From positions 1 to 5,632 of the forward strand of contig WRBZ01000078.1 of NCBI GenBank assembly GCA_009784305.1: a DNA stretch of 5,632 bases, written 5' to 3'. The notes under the pieces are model-generated. The model made no database searches. It had not been told where the DNA came from and saw only the letters and a list, made by a program, of their open reading frames with translations. Positions 1-5,524 of the stretch are shown here, piece after piece. Numbering within the stretch: the first letter of the stretch is position 1; every line of letters begins with the position of its first letter. The translations under genes were made by a program, and so were the position numbers. The stretch comes from Synergistaceae bacterium (lineage in GTDB: Bacteria > Synergistota > Synergistia > Synergistales > Aminobacteriaceae).

Positions 1-1067
1 AGCGTTCCGATTGGATTGCCTAACAATTTGCCCGTCCACGTAAAATAGCCAGCATTGACGGCGATAATTGGAATATCATTACCTCTGCTCATTTGAGACA
101 TTACGGATAAAGTCGGTAATCCTGTCGGTGGAGTCAATACCCTGAAGTTGAATTCATCGGAAGGTATCGTAGCTAACACCCAGTAACGCGGCAGATTTTC
201 TCCTTCCGCGTTTACAACGGACGGAACTATCGCTATTTGTTTGTCGATTTTTTGCAGTATTCTGTAAAATTTTTCCACTTGCCGCCAATCATCCAGCAAC
301 TCTCCCCGTAAACTCCATTCGTAATTCGTAAAGCCTGGTTTCATTTCCAGCCCTTCAATTTGCGCCGCCGCTACTTTTGCTTCATCTTCGGATTCAAAAC
401 CATGCAAATTGATCCTCCACTTGGGAGCTCCTGTAAATGTCCCTTCACGATGTAACTTTATTATTATTCCCTTAGCCGGAGAAACGTCCAAATCGAGCAC
501 TAAATTCTCCACCGCACTCTTCACGTTTGCCATGAGCTTTGTAAAATCGCCCCTCGCAAGCTGATTCTTAGGTCCAAATGTATTTGCCGCCTTATCATTT
601 ATTTCCACAAAAGGAGGGTACATCCTTTCAGCAACCATAACACAACCGCGCTCAAAAGCGCTTAACTGCGCTATATCCGAGAAAGATGGCGGCAGCCTGC
701 TTAGAACGGAAGCTTCGAATGATAGGCCAAGGGATTGGACTATATACCTTATCGCTTCAATGCGCGTAATCGGAGCATTTAATTTCTCATCTGCCGGAGC
801 GCTCGCTTTGGCAATCCCTGTATTCGGCATTCCCGCATATCCCAGTTTAAAACAAGCCTCAGCTTTGTCCTTAGCTGAAGTTAATTTTGTGGTGACAATC
901 TTGCCGCTTCTTTTTGTTTCCGTGGTCAACTCAATCCCTCTGGCATCATATAATGCTGAAAAAAACTCCTCCCTGGTAACAGGTCTTGCTGCTTCGGAAG
1001 AAATTGCAAATACTAAGTTTACTAATAAAATAAGTGATAATAATACCGACCGCTTAAATTTATACAT
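1..1067 (-). CDS. Exported SLH-like / phosphodiester glycosidase (NAGPA) domain protein, C-terminus cut by window
   Basis: The visible 355 codons start at an ATG preceded by GGAG (1077-1080) with a 9-base spacer. Residues 1-26 form a signal peptide: a basic start (MYKFKR), a hydrophobic core, and a likely cleavage after SSEA. SLH-like pieces follow: VTREEFFSALYDARG near 30-44, ITRIEAIRYIVQSLGLS at 100-116 leading into FSDIAQLSAFERG at 129-141, and FGPKNQLARGDFTKLM at 164-179. Residues about 216-240 (KWRINLHGFESEDEAKVAA) look SPOR-like. From about 293 the sequence fits the start of the NAGPA family (exopolysaccharide-type phosphodiester glycosidases), ending in IPIIAVNAGYF at 333-342, which matches the family's conserved N-GGYF-like block. 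The catalytic half lies outside the window. The protein is probably exported and held at the envelope by the SLH part; its glycan substrate is unknown. The ATG lies inside the end of the MOSC gene (8-base overlap), so translation is probably coupled. The signal peptide and NAGPA start are fairly sure, the SLH call moderate and the SPOR call weak. Confidence 0.82.
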   Translation of the reverse strand, partial: MYKFKRSVLLSLILLVNLVFAISSEAARPVTREEFFSALYDARGIELTTETKRSGKIVTTKLTSAKDKAEACFKLGYAGMPNTGIAKASAPADEKLNAPITRIEAIRYIVQSLGLSFEASVLSRLPPSFSDIAQLSAFERGCVMVAERMYPPFVEINDKAANTFGPKNQLARGDFTKLMANVKSAVENLVLDLDVSPAKGIIIKLHREGTFTGAPKWRINLHGFESEDEAKVAAAQIEGLEMKPGFTNYEWSLRGELLDDWRQVEKFYRILQKIDKQIAIVPSVVNAEGENLPRYWVLATIPSDEFNFRVLTPPTGLPTLSVMSQMSRGNDIPIIAVNAGYFTWTGKLLGNPIGT

Positions 1068-1491
1068 AAACAATGTCTCCAATCTTTATTTTTCCGCCTA
1101 TTATCACGCTGCAAAATATACCAAGCCTGGGCATTATGCAATCGCCCGCTGCTCTATAAATCGCGCAGCGGTCATGACATTCCTTTCCGATTTGAGTTAC
1201 CTCCAGTAAAGTTGGTCCTACATGAAATCTGTCGCCTATTTTCAGGCTTGTCAGGTCGAAATTCCGCACCAATAAATTCTCGGCAAAAGCTCCGGGTTTA
1301 ATATCGGGTACTTTTTGCCTCATTTTTTCAGATTCCTCCGCAGACAGGAGGCTGACTTGCCTGTGTTCAAACCCAAAATGCCCGTCGCCTTCCATGCCCA
1401 TACCTTCAACCAGTATCGCTTCACCAATATCAGTTTTTTGCATACCTTTTGCGGGGGAACGGCACACTGCGCTTATAAATCCTTTTTCCAT
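1060..1491 (-). CDS. MOSC domain protein
   Basis: This is a small stand-alone MOSC-domain protein of 143 residues from the chosen start. MOSC domains belong to the molybdenum cofactor sulfurase C-terminal superfamily. They are thought to handle sulfur or bind the molybdenum cofactor, and in small bacterial forms the substrate is usually unknown. Seen in the sequence, numbered from the upstream ATG at 1506: the GDGHFGFEHRQVSLLS block (41-56), GAFAENLL (72-79), KIGDRFHVG (89-97), and the Cys-rich KECHDRCAIYRAAGDCIMPR (108-127), giving C110, C114, C123 and a further C132. This arrangement is typical of small MOSC proteins. Two starts are possible: ATG at 1506 and ATG at 1491. I prefer 1491 because GGGGGT sits 7 bases upstream and the protein then begins MEKGFISAVC, as family members do. 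The upstream ATG has only a weak GAG near it. The stop overlaps the start of the SLH/NAGPA gene. The protein is probably cytoplasmic. Confidence 0.9.
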   Translation of the reverse strand: MEKGFISAVCRSPAKGMQKTDIGEAILVEGMGMEGDGHFGFEHRQVSLLSAEESEKMRQKVPDIKPGAFAENLLVRNFDLTSLKIGDRFHVGPTLLEVTQIGKECHDRCAIYRAAGDCIMPRLGIFCSVIIGGKIKIGDIVYV

Positions 1492-1498
1492 TAAATAT

Positions 1499-1504
1499 AC
1501 CCCC
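1499..1504 (-). promoter_or_regulatory. Ribosome binding site that favours the downstream MOSC start
   Basis: On the minus strand GGGGGT lies 7 bases before the ATG at 1491. It can pair with the anti-Shine-Dalgarno sequence with one G-U wobble. It falls just downstream of the alternative ATG at 1506, which has no comparable site. The WG-repeat gene on the other strand also uses a G-run (GGGGGG) as its ribosome site, so this style is native here. Confidence 0.5.
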
Positions 1505-1518
1505 ATTTCTCAGGTAAC

Positions 1519-1528
1519 ATTATATAAT
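1519..1528. promoter_or_regulatory. Overlapping divergent -10 boxes between the MOSC and WG-repeat genes
   Basis: The only space between the divergent genes is 72 bases. It contains TATAAT on the plus strand (1523-1528) and TATAAT on the minus strand (1524-1519), sharing two bases. The plus box lies about 35 bases before the WG-repeat ATG and the minus box about 28 bases before the preferred MOSC ATG, both sensible distances. Neither has a recognisable TTGACA-like -35 box at 16-18 bases, so the promoters may be weak or need an activator. Because the boxes overlap, RNA polymerase could probably occupy only one direction at a time. This is inferred from motif match only. Confidence 0.4.
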
Positions 1529-1563
1529 ACAAGTATAAAGAGTTTTAGAACGGGGGGAAATAA

Positions 1564-2484
1564 ATGAAAAAAAGTATTTTTTCAATATTACTATTGATCG
1601 CTTTTCTGATTCCATCAAATTCAGAAGCTATAAATGTAACGGAAATAGTCATTCCGTTTCAATTCCAGGACGCCCGCCCTTTCTCTGACGGAATAGCGGC
1701 AGTAAAAAGAGACGGGAAATGGGGATATATAGATCGCCTGGGCCAATGGGTGATACAGCCTGAATATGCTTTTTCAGTGGGAGATTACTCTTCCGGGCTG
1801 GCTTACGTTGGGAATCAGTTTTTAACCACAGGCGGCGTTCCGGCTTTTGGAGATACCAAGTTTGAAAACGCCCGAAGCTTCAGCCCAAAAGGTAAAGACG
1901 CGCTTGCCGCCGTACAAGTGTCCGGTCAGTGGGGGTTTATCGATCATAAAGGAGAGTTCGTGATACCGCCTAAATACGATAACGCCGGAGATTTCAAGGA
2001 TAGCGGCGATGGTATGTCATTAGCGCCAGTTAAAGTTGGCGGGGTTTGGGGCTTTGTGGACAAAAAGGGAAGAGAATTGATAATGCCCAATTTTGACTAC
2101 GCCTGGAATTTTGCTGGAGAGTTCGCCGCTGTCATGATAGAAGGATCGGTAGGTTATATCAATAAAACGGGACTTTACGTTATAAATCCGCAATTTATCC
2201 ACGCCGGGGCATTACATAACGGAAGAGCTCCGGTCAGGGTAGGAGATAAAACCGGATATATAAATGACAAGGGCCGGATGGTAATACCCGCGATATATCA
2301 TAACGGAGGAGAATTCAATGACGGACTGGCTCCTGTGGCAACGGACAGCCGTTGGGGATACATAAACGTCAACGGGAATATAGTTATACCTCCCCTCTAC
2401 GATAACGCCAGACCGTTCAGCGAAGGATTGGCAGCTGTGGAGCAAGATGGCCTTTGGGGCTACATAAACTATAAAAACTATTAG
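1564..2484 (+). CDS. Exported WG-repeat protein
   Basis: The ATG follows GGGGGG (1552-1557) with a 6-base spacer. Residues 1-22 are a signal peptide (MKKSIFSILLLIAF core, probable cleavage after SNSEA), so the protein is exported to the periplasm or cell surface. Almost all the rest is WG (KWG-type) repeats with the pattern F-x-DGLAxV-x(4)-WGYI(D/N)-x(2)-G-x-x-VIPPxYDNA. Seven units are clear, with the WG-equivalent residue at W53, W123, W162, V196, T230, W264 and W298. An eighth, degenerate unit lies around residues 78-107, where the WG core is lost (QFLTTGG). Units 4 and 5 have lost the tryptophan but keep GYIN. The protein ends right after the last GYIN, so the last unit is partial. WG repeats are thought to form beta-rich binding surfaces and their ligands are mostly unknown. 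No catalytic domain is seen. It probably shares a transcript with the HAD gene 4 bases downstream. Confidence 0.92.
   Translation: MKKSIFSILLLIAFLIPSNSEAINVTEIVIPFQFQDARPFSDGIAAVKRDGKWGYIDRLGQWVIQPEYAFSVGDYSSGLAYVGNQFLTTGGVPAFGDTKFENARSFSPKGKDALAAVQVSGQWGFIDHKGEFVIPPKYDNAGDFKDSGDGMSLAPVKVGGVWGFVDKKGRELIMPNFDYAWNFAGEFAAVMIEGSVGYINKTGLYVINPQFIHAGALHNGRAPVRVGDKTGYINDKGRMVIPAIYHNGGEFNDGLAPVATDSRWGYINVNGNIVIPPLYDNARPFSEGLAAVEQDGLWGYINYKNY
1675..2469 (+). repeat. WG-repeat array inside the exported protein
   Basis: The array covers residues 38-302. Distances between successive WG cores are 70, 39, 34, 34, 34 and 34 residues. The 70 equals two units and covers the degenerate second unit, and the 39 reflects a short insertion around KDSGDGMS (145-152). 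The last four steps are exact 102-base periods. The DNA copies have diverged considerably, for example around TTGGGGATACATAAA near 2353 and TTGGGGCTACATAAA near 2455, so this is an old protein repeat rather than a recently expanded tandem repeat. Confidence 0.85.
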
Positions 2485-2488
2485 AAGC

Positions 2489-3298
2489 ATGAAAGTCAGA
2501 TGGTGCGTAAGCGATATTGACGGAACGTTGATGAACGCAAAAAAAGAACTTGATGACAGGATATTGGATGCAATACGTAAATACGAAAAATCAGGGGGAA
2601 CTTTTATATTAGCAACCGGAAGAACGATGCTGACCGCGCGGGAAGTTGCCGACAGAATTGGTCTCAACACTCCCGTGATAAGCGGAAATGGAAGCGTTAT
2701 TCAATATGCGTCAGGGGAAACATTACTCTGCCATAAAATACCAAAAGAAGCGTCCACATCAGTAGTGGAGTACTCTATGACTGAAGGCTTTGATTTTGTT
2801 GCTTTTTCAAGCGATAGTATATGGTATCCGGACAACAGCTTAAGGGTGGAATATTTCAGGAAAAGGAATGAAGATAAAGGTAAACAAGTAATCCCGATTA
2901 TTAAATTTTCAAAAGCCGAGGAACTGCCGCACGGCGAAATAGTAAAGCTTTTTATATGGAATATGAATGAACAACTAATAAAAGACCTTGAATTGAACTG
3001 CAACGGTAAAAAAACCATGAATTTTGTCCAATCCGTCAAGGGAACCGTTGATGTGGACCCAATACAGGCGACAAAGGGCAATGGATTAAGATTTTTAGCA
3101 GCTCATCTCGGTATGCAGCTCGAAAACACGGCAGCCATCGGAGATAATGAAAATGATCTGGATATGCTTCAGTCCGTAGGGTTTCCGGTAGCGGTAGCCA
3201 ATGCGGAACATGGGCTGAAACAAGCCGCATGGAAAATTTGCCCGTCAAATGACGAATGTGGAGTAGCTGTTATTCTGGAGGAGTTTATGAGAGGATGA
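2489..3298 (+). CDS. Cof-type HAD-IIB family phosphatase
   Basis: This is a 269-residue cytoplasmic hydrolase of the haloacid dehalogenase superfamily, Cof/IIB subfamily, at the usual family length. All four motifs are visible. Motif I is DIDGT (D9 nucleophile, D11 acid/base), motif II is LATGR (T43), motif III is the lysine of ATKGNGL (K196), and motif IV is GDNENDLDML (D219, D223). The cap domain sits between motifs II and III, about residues 84-185. Such enzymes remove phosphate from small metabolites such as sugar phosphates, FMN or pyridoxal phosphate; the substrate cannot be read from sequence. The ATG is fixed by motif I lying at residue 9. It is 4 bases after the stop of the WG-repeat gene and has no good Shine-Dalgarno site (only AGAAG almost touching the ATG), so it probably depends on translation of the upstream gene. 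It ends 13 bases from the convergent DUF3343 gene. It appears intact. Confidence 0.94.
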   Translation: MKVRWCVSDIDGTLMNAKKELDDRILDAIRKYEKSGGTFILATGRTMLTAREVADRIGLNTPVISGNGSVIQYASGETLLCHKIPKEASTSVVEYSMTEGFDFVAFSSDSIWYPDNSLRVEYFRKRNEDKGKQVIPIIKFSKAEELPHGEIVKLFIWNMNEQLIKDLELNCNGKKTMNFVQSVKGTVDVDPIQATKGNGLRFLAAHLGMQLENTAAIGDNENDLDMLQSVGFPVAVANAEHGLKQAAWKICPSNDECGVAVILEEFMRG

Positions 3299-3311
3299 TT
3301 CATACAATTCA

Positions 3312-3527
3312 TTAGACTTCATGAAAAGAGTCTACTTCTATTTTTTTTGTTTCGCAGATTTGTTTTATATTTTCAATGGCTTCGCATGGAAATTCACATG
3401 CAAAACCGCAACTGGCGGAAAGACTTCGGGGAACGGGTACAATTTTTGAACGAATACCCTCCTTTCGGCAGGTACGTTCAAACATTATTGTCATACTTGC
3501 GGTACGGAACGTGGCTATACAAACCAT
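3312..3527 (-). CDS. DUF3343 / putative Se-S carrier-like protein, cysteine-rich
   Basis: This 71-residue protein resembles the DUF3343 (Se/S carrier protein-like) family, which is small and often found near selenium or sulfur metabolism genes. Family-like features are the opening VCIATFRTASMTIMFERTC, the central IRSKIVPVPRSLSASCGFAC, and the ending TKKIEVDSFHEV. The VPR...S-x-SCG segment is the family's hallmark. It has six cysteines (3, 20, 40, 44, 48, 58). C40, C44 and C48 form CX3CX3C; C40 is the family's conserved SCG cysteine, and the others make this copy unusually Cys-rich. The start ATG is preceded by AGGCGGT with about 8 bases spacing. A candidate promoter lies at 3581-3609. The gene runs opposite to both neighbours and fills the space between them. 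Plus-strand open frames across it match nothing. A role in carrying persulfide or selenide is family-based inference, not shown here. Confidence 0.82.
   Translation of the reverse strand: MVCIATFRTASMTIMFERTCRKEGIRSKIVPVPRSLSASCGFACEFPCEAIENIKQICETKKIEVDSFHEV
3313..3348 (+). terminator. Weak terminator-like hairpin after the HAD gene
   Basis: TAGACT (3313-3318) pairs perfectly with AGTCTA (3329-3334), and a T-G pair can extend the stem to 7. The loop is 8-10 bases. Eight T residues follow at 3341-3348 after a 6-base gap. The position, 15 bases after the HAD stop, suits the end of the WG-HAD transcript. The stem is short and AT-rich and the T-run is not adjacent, so it may be weak or chance. 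It lies inside the 3' end of the DUF3343 coding sequence. Confidence 0.3.
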
Positions 3528-3557
3528 AGAATCACCGCCTAAAATTAAGAGAAATCT

Positions 3558-3562
3558 GGAGG
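3558..3562 (+). promoter_or_regulatory. Ribosome binding site that sets a TTG start for the TerB_N gene
   Basis: GGAGG lies 9 bases before TTG at 3572. There is no in-frame ATG near the N-terminus; the first in-frame methionine comes well inside the protein (residue 139). Starting at TTG places a hydrophobic anchor at residues 2-18. This strong site therefore decides the start. Confidence 0.75.
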
Positions 3563-3571
3563 AAATAGGAT

Positions 3572-5509
3572 TTGTTTTACATTATACTTGGGATCGTATT
3601 AATTGTAACGATCTCTGCACTTGTTAGTAAAAAGAATGAAGATGAATCGCCTTCAAATGAAACTGAAGAACCTCATTCAGCTTTTAAAAATATCCTTGAG
3701 CAGAACATTGCATCTCAAGCTCAACAGGACAATATAGAAGTAGAAGGCACATTAAAGATAGAAACAATCACCCCAGACGATGCGTCCAATAAAGACGAAC
3801 AATCAAAGGAAGAATCTTTGGTCGCGCCCCCATTGACTTCACCGGGAGTCAGCGGATCCACAGTTTATTCATCAGCCGGAGAAATAATCCGCGCCCCTGA
3901 CAGCGTTAAGCGTGACGCTTACGGCTTGCACTGGAGCAACAGATCTTCAGAGCTGAGCGTAAGCGGAATAGTTATAAGAGGAGCAATGGTTTATTGGGCT
4001 GACGGGAAACCGGGGATAGAAGAACCGTCCTGTATAGATATAACACTCCCGTTTGAAAGCACCGATACCAGCAATTCAAAAGACGGTGTAAAAAGCTACG
4101 CTATGATGACCCCGTCTCAACGCGGAGGATATTTGAACTGGTTGGCGGGAGGCCGCAATTTGATGCCTGTCGATCCATCCTGGGTATCGTTATGGTTTAT
4201 GGGAATAGAGCGCAGAGCGCTTCTTGACAAACAGGACATCTCGCTGTGTGTAGTTGAGTCACTGCGTATGCTTTCATTTGTGCAAAATGAAAAACTATAT
4301 AACAGTATGAAAAATCTTTCCATTTGGCTGACAATAAAGTTCATGCTGCCCGAAGATCAGATACTTAAAATTATTCAGAATATGAAAAACGCTCCCATCG
4401 AATTTTTCAATGTAATCCTCAACAGTTACAGCAACGCAAAATTACCTTTACCTTCATACTTGGCGTATATAGTCATGTGCAGCTCGCCTATTGCAGAGAA
4501 AGCTGCCCCGCATACGGAAAACCTGATAAACGCCTTTGCCGGATTATATAAGAATCAGACCAACGGAGGGTTGATTCTAATAACCCCGCGCGCAAAGATA
4601 CCGTTTGCTTATGCGGCAACTAATGTTTCATTCCCCGAAAACAAACGCAAACAGGAAATAATAAATTTACCGGATTTTTTTAAGGATACCTCACAATTCA
4701 AACCTTTAATAAGCTCATGGAAAGAGTTCATGAAAAAATATGAAGATAAATGCTTTGAGGAAGACTCGGACGACGTGGAAATCAAACGTTCCAACTGGGA
4801 GCCTTTCATACAGGAAAACCTCAAAGGAGGCGAATTGCCACTCATAATTAAATTGAGTGATTTAGCTTCGTTTTTGGATATAGATCAGAAAGAAAAACCC
4901 ACGAGCGTGGTAAAAAAGGGAATAAGCGAAATAGCAAGAGTTGAAGGCTACCTCATAATTCCCGAACTGTGCATATCCGGAAAAGAATATAAATGGGAGG
5001 ACAGCATAGCCCTCTCCCCTATAGCAATGGGTGAAAAATTAAGTGATGATTACAGTACAGCAGCCTTGATGTATGAATTTATAACTGCCCTGATCGGAGA
5101 GAATACGGAAAAATACGGAGGTTCTCAGGAAATCCTGAATACGATAATAAAATACTTCTCTCTTGCAAACGAGGAGCTAACAAGGCTTCAAGCGCTTCCC
5201 GGAATTTTTGATAAAGAAACGCCCCTTCCCGATAATCTGGGAGAATGCCTGCAGACATGGTTGAAAACAGAGGATCGCGAATACATACGCAATGCTGTTT
5301 ATAACATGCTCAACTTATCAAAAGAACCTGAAGAAACTGAAAAAGACAGTAAAACAAGCGAGCCCGACGACCATATCAAACAGATTTCCGAAAAACTGCA
5401 TCAGGTTCTTGATGTGAAAAACGACAACTTCGAAAAAATAACGGCTCCTTTGCCCGTAATCGGAGAAAAATTGGTAAGTACCATGTCTGCTCTTTTTATG
5501 AATAAATAG
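3572..5509 (+). CDS. Membrane-anchored TerB_N domain protein
   Basis: This is a 645-residue protein starting at TTG. Residues 2-18 (FYIILGIVLIVTISALV) are one transmembrane helix followed by KK, so it is probably a single-pass anchored protein. A polar acidic linker, about 20-110, comes next. Residues about 117-255 match the TerB_N domain: LHWSN, a VIRGAMVYW block (134-142), an SPxQRxxYLxWLAGGR-type motif seen as TPSQRGGYLNWLAGGR (180-195), and WVSLWFMGIERRALLD (204-219). TerB_N usually accompanies TerB and TerB_C in Ter-type stress and phage-response proteins. The middle (about 255-440) is helical and unrecognised. Residues about 496-582 are helical and could be TerB-like, but I cannot confirm this. 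After a charged linker (585-600) only about 45 residues remain, so a full TerB_C domain appears absent. It is not in a recognisable ter locus; the DAHP synthase gene follows after 15 bases. Its function is unknown. The TerB_N call is good and the rest is uncertain. Confidence 0.85.
   Translation: MFYIILGIVLIVTISALVSKKNEDESPSNETEEPHSAFKNILEQNIASQAQQDNIEVEGTLKIETITPDDASNKDEQSKEESLVAPPLTSPGVSGSTVYSSAGEIIRAPDSVKRDAYGLHWSNRSSELSVSGIVIRGAMVYWADGKPGIEEPSCIDITLPFESTDTSNSKDGVKSYAMMTPSQRGGYLNWLAGGRNLMPVDPSWVSLWFMGIERRALLDKQDISLCVVESLRMLSFVQNEKLYNSMKNLSIWLTIKFMLPEDQILKIIQNMKNAPIEFFNVILNSYSNAKLPLPSYLAYIVMCSSPIAEKAAPHTENLINAFAGLYKNQTNGGLILITPRAKIPFAYAATNVSFPENKRKQEIINLPDFFKDTSQFKPLISSWKEFMKKYEDKCFEEDSDDVEIKRSNWEPFIQENLKGGELPLIIKLSDLASFLDIDQKEKPTSVVKKGISEIARVEGYLIIPELCISGKEYKWEDSIALSPIAMGEKLSDDYSTAALMYEFITALIGENTEKYGGSQEILNTIIKYFSLANEELTRLQALPGIFDKETPLPDNLGECLQTWLKTEDREYIRNAVYNMLNLSKEPEETEKDSKTSEPDDHIKQISEKLHQVLDVKNDNFEKITAPLPVIGEKLVSTMSALFMNK
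3581..3609 (-). promoter_or_regulatory. Candidate promoter of the DUF3343 gene
   Basis: On the minus strand a perfect TATAAT (3586-3581) is preceded at a 17-base spacing by GTTACA (3609-3604), a 4 of 6 match to TTGACA. It lies about 54 bases before the DUF3343 ATG. It sits inside the first codons of the TerB_N gene, so transcription from it would run against TerB_N expression. The call rests on motif match only. Confidence 0.42.
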
Positions 5510-5524
5510 TTTAGGGTGATAAAA

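Noticed and set aside
760..1209. Plus-strand open frame of 149 codons over the SLH/NAGPA and MOSC genes
   Set aside because: It is antisense to two well-supported minus-strand genes, has no recognisable domain and no good ribosome site. It is a shadow frame.
2489..2510. Possible selenocysteine or recoding signals near in-frame stops of the genes
   Set aside because: Every gene reads through to a normal length with its family motifs intact, and no in-frame TGA lies where a conserved cysteine would be expected, so no recoding is needed.
2212..2670. Minus-strand open frame of 152 codons across the WG-HAD junction
   Set aside because: It is antisense to two clear genes and shows no family features; the hydrophobic stretches come from the reverse strand of the coding repeats.
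3347..3627. Two plus-strand open frames between the HAD and TerB_N genes
   Set aside because: They lie opposite the DUF3343 gene, whose protein matches a known family and has a good ribosome site. Their translations look random and one runs into the TerB_N gene.
3907..3921. Near-perfect palindrome TAAGCGT-G-ACGCTTA
   Set aside because: It has 7-base arms around one central base inside the TerB_N coding region, far from any promoter. About one third of such a match is expected by chance in a window of this size.
3572..5509. A complete Ter-type defence island
   Set aside because: Only one TerB_N protein is present, with no other Ter, nuclease, helicase or integrase gene in the window. The neighbours are ordinary metabolic genes.
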